From a candidate division Hyd24-12 bacterium UBA6080 (GTDB taxonomy: Bacteria; Fermentibacterota; Fermentibacteria; Fermentibacterales; JCC-6): 64,000 bases of DNA. Below, piece by piece: positions 41,423-50,274 of this stretch. How positions within the stretch are numbered: position 1 is the stretch's first letter; each line of letters starts with the position of its first letter. The notes beneath the pieces are model-generated. The model was given only the letters and a program-made list of their open reading frames with translations. It searched no databases and was not told the DNA's origin. The stretch lies in NCBI GenBank assembly GCA_002436025.1, contig DIXM01000009.1, forward strand, positions 56,190 through 120,189, written 5' to 3'. Both the position numbers and the translations under genes were made by a program.

Positions 41423-43663
41423 TCATAACGCCGGTGGTTCCACCACGGCCTGGCCCAAGGCGATGCCGCCGTCACCGGGCGGCACAAGGTGGTGCCTTAG
41501 CGGGGTGAAACCATCAGCCCTCAGTTTTGCGATCGTCAGCTCGGTGAGAAGCCTGTTCGTAAAGCATCCCCCGGTAATGGCGACCTGCTTTGCCCCGACC
41601 TCCCGGGCCACCATCAGGATGCCGTCCGACAACCCCTCGTGAAACCTTCGGGAGATGACGGCGATGGGCACCGCATTCTGTGCGTCCGCTGAAATGGCAT
41701 TCAGCATTGGTTCCCAGTCGAGTATCATGGGCGGTCCCTGCTTTCGAAGGGACATCGGGTAACCCTTTTCCTCCCCTGTGCCGTGGGCAAGGTTTTCAAG
41801 CAGGACCGGCGCCTCGCCCTTGAAAGAGCAGACACCCCTCAGGCCCAGAAGCGCGGTAACACCGTCGAAAAGCCTTCCGGCACTGGTGGTTGGGGGCGTG
41901 TTCACCCCCCTTTCCATCATCCGCCCGATAACCTTGAGCTCGGGATCACTGAAGGAACTGAAGGAAGGGGGGAGGTAGCCGTTCATTGCCCAGAGGAGCC
42001 CGAGGGCCGATCTCCGGGGTTCCAGCGCTGCAGCGTCCCCGCCCGGGACCGGAAAGGGGCGCAGGCATGCCACCCTTTCAAAGCCGGTGCTGTCACCGAC
42101 CAGGAGAAACTCGCCCCCCCACGCGGAATTGTCGGTTCCCAGCCCGACGCCGTCCCAGGCCACACCCAGGACAGGCGCGGCCGTCCCGTTCTCGGCCATG
42201 CACCCCAGGATGTGGGCGTGGTGATGCTGGATCGTCGTCTCAGGAAGCCCGGTCTTCTCCGCCGATTCTGTGGAAGCGTAGTCGGGGTGCATGTCCCGGA
42301 CCACGCGTGATGCCCTGCCAAAGAGGGTCTGCAGGTCAGTCAGCGCCCTGCGGTGGGTCTGGACAGAGGCAAGGGTTTCAAGGTCGCCTATGTGCTGGCT
42401 GAGGATCACCCCATCCCTTATCGAGATAGCTCCCGTGTTCGCCAGGTGCCCACCCACAGCAAGAGTGCCTGCAGTAACGCCTTTTACGGTGATAGGAAGG
42501 GGGGCATAACCCCTGGCCCTGCGGATCATGAGCGGGCCGTCGGGAAGCCAGGCGACGACCGAGTCGTCGACCTGCCTGGCAATGGGCCTGTCGTGCACCA
42601 GGAAGAGGTCGGCGACGCCCCCAAGCTTTGTCAGGGCCTCGTGGTTATCGGTGCATATCGGTTCCCCCGAGGCGTTACCGCTGGTGGCCACGAGCGGAAA
42701 GCCGGCGTCTGAGGCCAGAAGGTAGTGCAGGGGAGTTGCCGGAAGCATCACGCCCAGCCATGGGCTGTCCGGGGCCACACCGGCGGAGACCCCGCTGCCC
42801 CTGCGTGTAAGCAGTGTTATCGGGGCCGCGGACGAAAGAAGGAGTTCCCTCTCCCCTGTGTTGATGGAGCAGAGCGCTTCGGCCTCCCCTATGCCCTTCA
42901 CCAGAAGGGCCAGGGGCTTTGCGGGCCTGCGCTTCCTTTGCCTGAGGAGATTTACTGCGGCGTCGGAATCGGCCCGGACAAGGAGCTGAAACCCTCCCAG
43001 CCCCTTCAGGGCAACCACACCTCCCCGGCGGAGCTCTGTCACCGCGTCTTCCAGGGCATTGTCATCGCGGGACAGCTCACCGCCTTCCGGGTCCAGAAGC
43101 CGAAGCCTCGGGCCGCAGACCGGGCACGCCACGGGTTGTGCGTGGAAGCGGCGGTCCATCGGGTCCTGATACTCCGAGGCGCAGTCGGAACACATCGTGA
43201 AGCCGCGCATGGTCGTGTTGGGACGGTCGTATGGCAGCGCCAGAAGGATCGAGAAACGCGGTCCGCAGTTCGTGCAGTTGATGAAGGGGTACCTGTGCCT
43301 GCGGTCCGAAGGGTCCATCAGTTCCCTGATGCACTCGGGGCAGACCGCAATGTCAGGGGTTACAAGGGTTGCCGGGGCACCATCACTGCTGGGGGCAATG
43401 TGGAATCCGGTCTCGGACAGGGGAGGGACAGCAACGGTGCTGACGCCGCTTATCACCGCTGGTCCGGGTTTTTCTTCCCGAAGACATCGAACGAATGCCG
43501 CCAGGTCTTCTTCCGTGCCCTGGGCCTCGATGACGACCCCCCCGGAGGTGTTCCAGACAAGCCCGGTGATGCCCAGTCGACGGGCAAGCCTGTAAACGAA
43601 GGGGCGGAACCCGACACCCTGGACCGCCCCCTCAACCGAGACCCGCAAGCGTTGCACATCCAT
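41423..43663 (-). CDS. hypF: carbamoyltransferase HypF
   Basis: A 746-residue enzyme that activates carbamoyl phosphate and moves the carbamoyl group to HypE. It has an acylphosphatase domain (VSVEGAVQGVGFRPFVYRLA), two zinc fingers (CPECIREL/CTNCGPRF and CSDCASEY/CPVCG), a YrdC-like domain and a Kae1-like C-terminal half (HHHAH). Full length. ATG at 43663 is preferred over an upstream TTG; it lies 6 nt after a TATAAT box, so the mRNA may lack a leader. Head-to-head with hypA. Confidence 0.95.
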   Translation of the reverse strand: MDVQRLRVSVEGAVQGVGFRPFVYRLARRLGITGLVWNTSGGVVIEAQGTEEDLAAFVRCLREEKPGPAVISGVSTVAVPPLSETGFHIAPSSDGAPATLVTPDIAVCPECIRELMDPSDRRHRYPFINCTNCGPRFSILLALPYDRPNTTMRGFTMCSDCASEYQDPMDRRFHAQPVACPVCGPRLRLLDPEGGELSRDDNALEDAVTELRRGGVVALKGLGGFQLLVRADSDAAVNLLRQRKRRPAKPLALLVKGIGEAEALCSINTGERELLLSSAAPITLLTRRGSGVSAGVAPDSPWLGVMLPATPLHYLLASDAGFPLVATSGNASGEPICTDNHEALTKLGGVADLFLVHDRPIARQVDDSVVAWLPDGPLMIRRARGYAPLPITVKGVTAGTLAVGGHLANTGAISIRDGVILSQHIGDLETLASVQTHRRALTDLQTLFGRASRVVRDMHPDYASTESAEKTGLPETTIQHHHAHILGCMAENGTAAPVLGVAWDGVGLGTDNSAWGGEFLLVGDSTGFERVACLRPFPVPGGDAAALEPRRSALGLLWAMNGYLPPSFSSFSDPELKVIGRMMERGVNTPPTTSAGRLFDGVTALLGLRGVCSFKGEAPVLLENLAHGTGEEKGYPMSLRKQGPPMILDWEPMLNAISADAQNAVPIAVISRRFHEGLSDGILMVAREVGAKQVAITGGCFTNRLLTELTIAKLRADGFTPLRHHLVPPGDGGIALGQAVVEPPAL

Positions 43664-43669
43664 TCGGTG

Positions 43670-43696
43670 ATTATAAGCAACGGGATGGTCCCGCAA
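43670..43696 (-). promoter_or_regulatory. hypF promoter, probably leaderless
   Basis: Perfect TATAAT on - (43675-43670), with TTGCGG 15 bp upstream. Only 6 nt separate the box from the ATG at 43663, so transcription would begin at or next to the start codon. No ribosome site is present. Confidence 0.5.
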
Positions 43697-43722
43697 CTTT
43701 TTTCAGGATTGGGTCAGGCGGT

Positions 43723-43750
43723 TTGATGGGTCGAAACCGCACCTTATACT
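43723..43750 (+). promoter_or_regulatory. hypAB promoter
   Basis: TTGATG, a 16-bp spacer and TATACT, 22 nt before the hypA ATG. The leader has room for the GGAAGG ribosome site. It lies back to back with the hypF promoter. Confidence 0.5.
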
Positions 43751-43772
43751 TGGCCTGAGGTGATGGAAGGAA

Positions 43773-44156
43773 ATGCACGAGTACTCCCTTGCGCAGGACA
43801 TGGCTGAGGTCATAATCTCCGTTCTCGGCAAACCCAGGAGGCTCTCCACGGTCACCGTGGTGATTGGTCCCCTTTCCGGGGTATCATGGGAGTCCCTTTC
43901 CTTCTGTTTCACCGAGATTGCCTCAGTGAGGGGCCTGGGGAACCCTGAGCTGGTTGTACGGAAGACCCCGGCGGAAATGCGCTGCCTGCAATGCGGCCAC
44001 GCATGGCATAGCGACGACTTCGAGCCGGGTTGCCCGGAGTGCGGTTCGTGGGACAGAAGGATAGTCTCAGGCAGGGAGTTCTTTGTGGAAAGCGTAGAGT
44101 TTGACGGGGAGGATGCCGATGAGGATAACATCACCAGTGATGGCCCGAAACGATGA
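43773..44156 (+). CDS. hypA: nickel-insertion accessory protein HypA
   Basis: A 127-residue nickel chaperone. MHEYSLAQDM contains His 2, the Ni2+ ligand, and the zinc site is formed by CLQCGH and CPECGS. It acts with HypB to load Ni into hydrogenase large subunits. GGAAGG precedes the ATG. The C-terminal tail is acidic (DGEDADEDN), longer than in the E. coli protein. hypB overlaps by 38 nt. Confidence 0.95.
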   Translation: MHEYSLAQDMAEVIISVLGKPRRLSTVTVVIGPLSGVSWESLSFCFTEIASVRGLGNPELVVRKTPAEMRCLQCGHAWHSDDFEPGCPECGSWDRRIVSGREFFVESVEFDGEDADEDNITSDGPKR

Positions 44157-44760
44157 CATCGCCGCGGAGAACCGGCGGGCATTCCGCCTGAACGGCCTTC
44201 TCGCGTTCAACATCATCAGTTCTCCGGGGGCAGGCAAGACCACCCTGCTCGAGGCCCTTGCCGGTGAGTTAGGGCCGGAGATGGCAGTGATCGAGGGGGA
44301 TGTGAAGACCCGCAGGGATGCCGACAGGATCGTCCGGGCCGGGTGCCGGGCCGTTCAGATCGAGACCGGGGGCTCATGCCACCTTGACGCGGCGGCCGTG
44401 AAGGAAGCGTTCTCGGCGCTCGACAAGAGAAAGCCCTTCAAGTACCTGGCCATAGAGAACGTTGGCAATCTCATCTGTCCCAGCGCATACGACCTCGGAG
44501 AGCACATCAAGGTCGGGATGCTGTCCCTTCCCGAGGGGGACGACAAGGTGCTGAAGTATCCCTCGCTGTTCAGCCGCATCGACGTGCTCCTTCTGACAAA
44601 AACGGATCTCCTGCCCCACATGGAGTTCGACATGGACCGCGTTGAAAGGGAGTGCAGAAGCCTGAATCCCGGTGTGAAGACCTTCCGTATCTCAGCCAGG
44701 ACCGGACAGGGTATGGCTGATCTGTGCAGCTTCATGAGGAGCAGGTGGGAGTCTTTGTAA
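44119..44760 (+). CDS. hypB: GTPase HypB (nickel insertion)
   Basis: A 213-residue SIMIBI GTPase. P-loop SSPGAGKTT, the metal-site GGSCHLDA with Cys-His, the IENVGNL segment, and the specificity motif TKTD are in order. The N-terminal His-rich or Cys nickel-store segment of some HypB proteins is absent. The ATG at 44119 has GGGGAGG 6 nt upstream, inside the end of hypA. Confidence 0.93.
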   Translation: MRITSPVMARNDDIAAENRRAFRLNGLLAFNIISSPGAGKTTLLEALAGELGPEMAVIEGDVKTRRDADRIVRAGCRAVQIETGGSCHLDAAAVKEAFSALDKRKPFKYLAIENVGNLICPSAYDLGEHIKVGMLSLPEGDDKVLKYPSLFSRIDVLLLTKTDLLPHMEFDMDRVERECRSLNPGVKTFRISARTGQGMADLCSFMRSRWESL

Positions 44761-44822
44761 AGGCACGCCACGGGCGCTGCGGGCAAGTATGGGATAGTTC
44801 CGGAAGCCATTCGCCAAGGGTC

Positions 44823-44851
44823 TTGACACAGTTATCAACCAGAATTATTAA
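44823..44851 (+). promoter_or_regulatory. promoter of the membrane hydrogenase operon, probably leaderless
   Basis: Perfect TTGACA (44823-44828), a 17-bp spacer and TATTAA (44846-44851). The ATG at 44858 is 6 nt behind the -10 box, and no ribosome site precedes it. Same spacing as at hypF. Confidence 0.6.
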
Positions 44852-44857
44852 GCGCCC

Positions 44858-45886
44858 ATGACATTTTTGAGCAGGGTTCACTTCGAGTCACTACTGAAGG
44901 CTCTCGGTGGGACCCACAAACTCCTCTTCCCAGTCGGGAGCGGGAGCAAGTCACATTTCACATCCATTGACAGATCAGACCCGGGCAGCGCTTTCATCGG
45001 CGGTGTCAGGTCGGTAGAGCCCCTCAAGGCCTTCTTCTTCTCAGGCCGCGAGAGGGTTGCCTCGGGTTTCGAACCCGGCCTTCCCGGCCGGGAGCTCCAA
45101 CCGCTCTGCGTGGTTGGCGCCAAGGCATGCGATCTGAAAGGGTTCCGCATTCTCGACCATGTCTTTCTCGACCACGAGTTCGGCGATCCCACCTACAAAC
45201 GCCTGAGGAGGGAAAGCCTCGTGATCTCCTCTGACTGCACCGACGCCCTGGAAACATGCTTCTGCACGTCACTCGACGGGCTGCCCTACCCGGAAGACGG
45301 GTTCGACATCAACCTCTCACCGGTCAGTGGAGGTTTTCTTGCCGAGGCTGGCTCGGAAAAAGGCCGGGCGCTAATGGCTGCCCATTCATCTCTCTTCACC
45401 GATCCTTCGCCAAAGCAGCAGCAGGAACGGAGAGAAAACAGGGAGGCCGTGCTTGAGAAACTGCGGACAATTGCGGAAGCAGGCGGAACACCCGGCGCTG
45501 AAAGCCTGAAGGGCGCTGTGGCAAGAAGATACGATGCTCCACTGTGGGCGGAAGAGGCCGCGACCTGTGTCGAGTGCGGGGCATGCAACACGATCTGTCC
45601 CACCTGCCACTGCTTCTATCTTTACGACCAGATGGCTCAGGGAACCACAGGCAGGTTCAGGATGTGGGATTCCTGCCTCATCAACGACTTCGCCCGCGTC
45701 GCCGGCGGAGAGAACCCCAGGTCCCGGCTGTGGATGAGGTTGCGGAACCGCTTCGAGAAGAAGTTCGATTTCTTCCCAAAGGTTGCCGGAGAGTTCGCCT
45801 GTACCGGTTGCGGCAGGTGTTCAGCGGCCTGCCCCGGCAGGATCGACATAAGGCGCGTATTGAGAAGACTGGTGGAGAATGGATAA
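44858..45886 (+). CDS. sulfhydrogenase beta-like iron-sulfur protein (first gene of the Mbh operon)
   Basis: A 342-residue homologue of soluble sulfhydrogenase beta subunits and of the FlxB-like protein of this window. KACDLKGFR matches its CDARG region, and CFCTSLDG also recurs. Two [4Fe-4S] motifs are seen, CVECGACNTICPTCHC and CTGCGRCSAACPG. Together with the next gene it would form an NAD(P)H-handling module. It is unusual to find this at the head of a membrane-bound hydrogenase operon. No ribosome site; see the promoter. Confidence 0.85.
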   Translation: MTFLSRVHFESLLKALGGTHKLLFPVGSGSKSHFTSIDRSDPGSAFIGGVRSVEPLKAFFFSGRERVASGFEPGLPGRELQPLCVVGAKACDLKGFRILDHVFLDHEFGDPTYKRLRRESLVISSDCTDALETCFCTSLDGLPYPEDGFDINLSPVSGGFLAEAGSEKGRALMAAHSSLFTDPSPKQQQERRENREAVLEKLRTIAEAGGTPGAESLKGAVARRYDAPLWAEEAATCVECGACNTICPTCHCFYLYDQMAQGTTGRFRMWDSCLINDFARVAGGENPRSRLWMRLRNRFEKKFDFFPKVAGEFACTGCGRCSAACPGRIDIRRVLRRLVENG

Positions 45887-46697
45887 AAACCCGTACAGGT
45901 CAGTGAAAACGGAAGTACTGGAAGTGATCACTGAAACCCCCTCCATAACTACGATCAGGCTCCGGCCCTCGGAGCCTCTTTCTTTCTCCCCCGGGCAGTT
46001 CATGGAAGTCTCCGTTCCGGGCGTCGGTGAAGCGCCGTTCACGCCTTCATCTTTCTGCGGCGACCATGAGAAGATGGACATAACCATTGTAAAGGTCGGC
46101 AAGGTCACCGAAGCCATCCACGAGCTGAAAGCCGGTGATATTGTCGGGCTCAGGGGACCCTACGGCCACGGCTACCCGCTCGACGAATTCAGGGGGAAGG
46201 AAGTTCTGGTCGTGGGTGGCGGTGTGGGGCTCGCCCCCCTTAGAACCCTCATGTATTCTTTGTTCGACATGAGGGGCGACCTCGGGAAGCTGGCGTATCG
46301 TGCCGGCTGCAGGCAGCCCTGCGAGTTCCTGTACCGCGAAGAGATAATGGGCTGGCTGGACCGGCCCGACCTCGACATCCGGCTCACCACCGACCAGTGC
46401 GACGAAACATGGAGCTGCGCTACCGGGCTTGTGACATCGATCATGGACAGCTCGTGCGTCAACCCGGCAAACGCCGTGGGAATTTCCTGCGGCCCCCCGG
46501 TCATGATGAAATTCGTCACGTTCAGAATGCTGGAGATGGGCATTCCACCGGAGAGGATCTACCTCTCCATGGAGAAGAACATGTCGTGCGGCTTCGGGAA
46601 GTGCGGCCACTGCAGGCTTGGAACGTTCTACTGCTGCAAGGACGGGCCGGTGTTCACCTACGCGCAGATAAAAGACATTCCCGGGATATGGGACTGA
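45879..46697 (+). CDS. FAD/NAD(P)-binding oxidoreductase (sulfhydrogenase gamma-like)
   Basis: A 272-residue flavoprotein paralogous to the FlxA-like gene. FSPGQFMEVSV binds FAD, VLVVGGGVGLAPLR binds the pyridine nucleotide, CGPPVMM follows, and a [2Fe-2S] site is made by CGFGKCGHCRLG and CCKDGP. It overlaps the upstream gene by 8 nt. With it, it would let NAD(P)H exchange electrons with the hydrogenase or with ferredoxin. Confidence 0.88.
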   Translation: MDKNPYRSVKTEVLEVITETPSITTIRLRPSEPLSFSPGQFMEVSVPGVGEAPFTPSSFCGDHEKMDITIVKVGKVTEAIHELKAGDIVGLRGPYGHGYPLDEFRGKEVLVVGGGVGLAPLRTLMYSLFDMRGDLGKLAYRAGCRQPCEFLYREEIMGWLDRPDLDIRLTTDQCDETWSCATGLVTSIMDSSCVNPANAVGISCGPPVMMKFVTFRMLEMGIPPERIYLSMEKNMSCGFGKCGHCRLGTFYCCKDGPVFTYAQIKDIPGIWD

Positions 46698-46699
46698 CC

Positions 46700-47266
46700 A
46701 TGGAAGGAAAAAACCTCTTGAACACTGTTGAGCAGCTTCAGGGGCGGGAGGCGGTCGAATCCGGGTCGACCGGTAACACCAGGCTGTTCATCGACCTCGA
46801 CATCTGTTCCTCGACGGTGTGTCCCGAATGTGTGATACGCTGCAGCTACCCATGGCACAGCAAGGCCAACCAGGGCATTCTGTCGGTGATCGAACTGGCC
46901 ACTTACGCCATGGTATGCCGAAGGTGCGAAGAGCCCCACTGCGTGAAGGCCTGTCCCAAGGAAGCCCTGGAAAAGCTTGCAGACCCGGGCGGAATGCTGG
47001 TCCGCCACACCTTCAGGTGCGTCAGCTGCCGTTCATGTTCCCATGCCTGTCCCTACGGGACCATCTACCCCGAGATCGTGCCCCGTTTCGCATCGAACTG
47101 CGATTACTGCCTCTCCCGGAGGGGAGGCGAACCTGTTTGCATTTCCACCTGCCCCTACGGGGCTTTGCGGCTCATCGAAGGCGAACCGGAGGATATGCAG
47201 GACTGCTTCGCCGCAGGAGAGCACCTGATGGTGCACTCGAGGCACTGGAAGAAGGAGGAGGCATGA
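46700..47266 (+). CDS. four-cluster ferredoxin-like electron carrier subunit
   Basis: A 188-residue DmsB/HycB-type protein with four Cys groups: CPECVIRCS, CRRCEEPHCVKACP, CVSCRSCSHACP and CDYC with CISTCP. It probably joins the flavin module to the hydrogenase. An ATG 12 nt upstream is possible (overlapping the previous stop). Its stop overlaps the next start (ATGA). Confidence 0.88.
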   Translation: MEGKNLLNTVEQLQGREAVESGSTGNTRLFIDLDICSSTVCPECVIRCSYPWHSKANQGILSVIELATYAMVCRRCEEPHCVKACPKEALEKLADPGGMLVRHTFRCVSCRSCSHACPYGTIYPEIVPRFASNCDYCLSRRGGEPVCISTCPYGALRLIEGEPEDMQDCFAAGEHLMVHSRHWKKEEA

Positions 47267-48183
47267 TCCTGCTCAACCTTCTGGTCTTCGGCTTCCTTGT
47301 CACCTCGATACTGGGGTTGACCGCCAGCTGGGTTGACCGCAAGGTCACCGCCAGGGTGCAGTACCGGGTGGGTCCGCCCTTCTACCAGCCGTTGGTGGAC
47401 ATCATCAAGCTTCTGGGGAAGGAAACTCTGGTTCCGACAGGTTCATACAGGTCGGTTTTCCTCGGTGCTCCCCTCCTGGGCCTTGCGGGAGCCGTCACTG
47501 CAGCCTCGGTGCTCTGGATGAACCAGATACACCCCCAGACGGGCTTCACCGGTGACTGGATCGTTGTCATCTACCTGCTCACGATTCCATCAATGAGCAT
47601 CATCATCGGAGGTTTCGCCTCCCGGAACCCTCTGGCCAGCCTGGGAGCCAGCCGCGAGATGAAGCTGGTCCTCTCCTATGAACTGCCTTTCATATTGGCG
47701 ATGCTGGTGCCGGTCGTTCACTCCGGTCTCTCCATACGCCTTGGAGACATCCTGCTGGCCCAGCGGGAGGCGGGGGCCTTCGCGGGCAACCTGTCCGGAA
47801 TACTGGCCATGCTCGTGGGACTGCTCTGCATTCAGGCAAAACTGGCACTGGTTCCGTTCGACGCTCCCGAGGCTGAGACGGAGATAGTCCACGGCCCGCT
47901 GATAGAATACTCGGGCACCGGCCTTGCGATGTACAAGCTCACCAAGAACATGATGCTGTTCATACTGCCTTTCTTCCTGATCCAGATGTTCCTTGGGGGC
48001 TTTTCCCTGGCCGGCTGGGGAATTCTCTGGAGCGTTCTGAAGTTCGTCGGTGTGCTTGCCCTGATCACAGTAATCAGGAACACCAACCCCAGGGTGAGGA
48101 TCGATCAGGCGATGAGGTTCTTCTGGGGACCCATGACCGTCATCGCTGCCGTGTCACTGATACTGGCCCTTCTGGGCCTTTGA
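47263..48183 (+). CDS. mbhM: hydrogenase membrane subunit, NuoH/MbhM-like
   Basis: A 306-residue protein with eight hydrophobic helices, the membrane anchor of the group 4 hydrogenase. Typical are VQYRVGPPFYQPLVDIIKLLGKE near the N-terminus and FDAPEAETEIVHGPLIEYSG, the charged loop at the interface with the peripheral arm. AAGGAGGAGG precedes the ATG. Confidence 0.92.
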   Translation: MILLNLLVFGFLVTSILGLTASWVDRKVTARVQYRVGPPFYQPLVDIIKLLGKETLVPTGSYRSVFLGAPLLGLAGAVTAASVLWMNQIHPQTGFTGDWIVVIYLLTIPSMSIIIGGFASRNPLASLGASREMKLVLSYELPFILAMLVPVVHSGLSIRLGDILLAQREAGAFAGNLSGILAMLVGLLCIQAKLALVPFDAPEAETEIVHGPLIEYSGTGLAMYKLTKNMMLFILPFFLIQMFLGGFSLAGWGILWSVLKFVGVLALITVIRNTNPRVRIDQAMRFFWGPMTVIAAVSLILALLGL

Positions 48184-48194
48184 GAGGTGAGTTC

Positions 48195-48617
48195 ATGAGC
48201 CTGAAACTCAAAGCCCTTCTCAAGTCACCCTGGGTGTTCCACCTCTCCACGGGAAGCTGCAACAACTGCGACATCGAAACCCTGGACTGCCTCACGCCCA
48301 GGTTCGACGTTGAGCGGTTCGGGATTCTGCTCGCGGGAAGCATCAAGCACGCGGATGTCCTGCTCGTGAGCGGCTCCTGCAACCGGATGAGCGCGGAGAA
48401 GCTGAAAACCCTTTACGAACAGGTACCCAAGCCTTGCCTTGTGGTGGGCATCGGCACCTGCACCGGCTCCAGGGGGATTTTCATCGACAGCTACAACTGT
48501 CCGGTTCCCCTGGACAAGATCATTCCCGTTGACGCCTACATTCCGGGTTGCCCCCCGAAACCCGAGGCCATCATCGCCGGGGTCGTCAAACTGATAGAGA
48601 AGGTGGGCAAAGGCTGA
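48195..48617 (+). CDS. mbhJ: [NiFe] hydrogenase small subunit, NuoB/MbhJ-like
   Basis: A 140-residue small subunit with the proximal [4Fe-4S] cluster. Cysteines lie in GSCNNCDIE, GTCTGSRG and PGCPPKPE. It contacts the large subunit and the NuoI-like ferredoxin. The ATG at 48195 has GAGGTGA upstream. Confidence 0.92.
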   Translation: MSLKLKALLKSPWVFHLSTGSCNNCDIETLDCLTPRFDVERFGILLAGSIKHADVLLVSGSCNRMSAEKLKTLYEQVPKPCLVVGIGTCTGSRGIFIDSYNCPVPLDKIIPVDAYIPGCPPKPEAIIAGVVKLIEKVGKG

Positions 48618-49090
48618 TGACAAGGGAGCAGGTTCTCAGAGATCTCGGCAACAGGTTTGGTGATGACATTCTGGACATTTTCGTCAAGTCGCCGAAAAGG
48701 GTTTTCATCAAAATCAAACCCAGGGCCATTGCCTGGGTCGGCCCTTACATCTTCAGGGAGTTGGGAGCAAGGTTCAACATTGCGACGGGCACCGACACCC
48801 CCGACGGAATAGAGATCCTCTACCACTTCACCCTGGAAGACATCAACCTGATGCTGAACATCAGGGTGCTGCTGAATCGGGACAATCCCGTGATCACCTC
48901 CCTCGGGAAGGAAATCGAGGCTGTGAACTGGATAGAGAGGGAGATGAAGGAACTGCTCGGTATAACCTTCGAGGGACATCCCGACCCCCGCAGGCTCCTT
49001 CTTCCGGACAACTGGCCCGATGGCGTCTATCCGCTTCGACAGGATTACTCGGAGTGGGACGAAACCGCCATCAGAACAAGGGGTGTGTGA
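48617..49090 (+). CDS. mbhK: hydrogenase subunit, NuoC/MbhK-like
   Basis: A 157-residue homologue of the 30-kDa complex I subunit. HFTLEDINLMLNIRVLL and WIEREMKELLGITFEGHPDPRRLLL match the NuoC core, with the PDNWPDGVYPLR tail. No cofactor. Starts by TGATG overlap and ends by a TGATG overlap with the large subunit. Confidence 0.9.
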   Translation: MTREQVLRDLGNRFGDDILDIFVKSPKRVFIKIKPRAIAWVGPYIFRELGARFNIATGTDTPDGIEILYHFTLEDINLMLNIRVLLNRDNPVITSLGKEIEAVNWIEREMKELLGITFEGHPDPRRLLLPDNWPDGVYPLRQDYSEWDETAIRTRGV

Positions 49091-50274
49091 TGGGAAGATC
49101 AGTCATACCCATCGGACCTTACCACCCGCTTCAGGAGGAGCCCGAGCTCTTCACCCTCACCGTGGAGGGTGAGCGGATAGTGGAGGTGGACGTCCGGATC
49201 GGCTACAATCATCGGGGCATCGAGAAGCTGTCTGAGAGCAAGTCCTTCGACAACAGCACCTTCGTTGTGGAGAGGATTTGCGGCATTTGTTCCACCAGCC
49301 ACCCCTTCGCCTATGTGAGGGCGGTGGAGGACATCTTTCCCATGGAGGTTCCGGACAGGGCCAAGTACATCCGCACCATCATAGCCGAGGGCGAGAGGAT
49401 CCACTCCCACCTGCTGTGGCTCGGGCTGGCCGGGCATTTCCTGGGCTACAACACCGTTTACATGTGGGCCTGGAAGCTCCGTGAGGAGATCCTCGACGTC
49501 ATGGAGATCCTCTCCGGCAACAGGAACAACTACGCCATGTTCACCCCCGGAGGGGTCAGGCGAGATATCAGACCACAGGACATTCCCGTGGTCCTTGCCA
49601 AGATCGATTCCATAGTCCCGACGCTGGAGATGCTCAGGGACGCAATTCTGGATGATCCGGTCCTTCACGCCAGATTGAAGGGGGTGGGTGTTCTCACCAA
49701 GGAGAAGGCCATAGAGTTCAGCGCCCTGGGACCCACCTCCAGGGCTTCCGGAGTTGCCCGTGATGTCAGGAAGGACAGCCCCTACGGAGTCTACGACCGG
49801 GTTGACTGGAAAATGATAGTCACCTCCAACGGAGACGTCTTCGACAAGGCGGTCGTTCGAATCCTTGAGATGTTTGAATCCATCGGCATCGTGAGGCAGT
49901 GCTTCGAGGCTCTTCCCGAAGGTCCGATCAACGCCGGCATCGAGAGCATACCGCCCGGGGAGGGCATCGGACACATCGAGGCGCCCCGGGGGGAGACTTT
50001 CCACTACGTCAGGAGCGACGGCACCAACAGGGCCATCCGTCACAAGGTGAGGGCACCGACCTTCATGAACCTGCCCACCTACAAGGCCACCATCGTTGGT
50101 GAGACCATATCTGACGCCACCATCATCCTCGCATCCATCGATCCATGCTACTGCTGCACCGAGAGGATGGCGGTGAGGAACCACCGGGGAAGGCTTCTCT
50201 ACGACGGCGAAGCCCTGGTGGAGCTGTCCAGGGCCAAAACCGAGAACCTGAAGAGGAGGATGGGCAGAACATGA
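49090..50274 (+). CDS. mbhL: group 4 [NiFe] hydrogenase large subunit, MbhL/NuoD-like
   Basis: Catalytic subunit of 394 residues. All four nickel-ligand cysteines are present: RICGIC (Cys 64, 67) and DPCYCCTER near the C-terminus. This argues for a real hydrogenase and against the MBX/MBS or complex I types that lost ligands. About 30 residues follow the second motif, a tail that a HycI-type protease would remove; such a gene is at 56583. FERxxHxxL-like residues appear as GERIHSHLLWLG. Overlaps the following antiporter gene (ATGA). Confidence 0.94.
   Translation: MGRSVIPIGPYHPLQEEPELFTLTVEGERIVEVDVRIGYNHRGIEKLSESKSFDNSTFVVERICGICSTSHPFAYVRAVEDIFPMEVPDRAKYIRTIIAEGERIHSHLLWLGLAGHFLGYNTVYMWAWKLREEILDVMEILSGNRNNYAMFTPGGVRRDIRPQDIPVVLAKIDSIVPTLEMLRDAILDDPVLHARLKGVGVLTKEKAIEFSALGPTSRASGVARDVRKDSPYGVYDRVDWKMIVTSNGDVFDKAVVRILEMFESIGIVRQCFEALPEGPINAGIESIPPGEGIGHIEAPRGETFHYVRSDGTNRAIRHKVRAPTFMNLPTYKATIVGETISDATIILASIDPCYCCTERMAVRNHRGRLLYDGEALVELSRAKTENLKRRMGRT

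Noticed and set aside
49090..50274. NuoD of respiratory complex I
   Set aside because: All four Ni-ligand cysteines are present, and hyp genes and a protease surround it.
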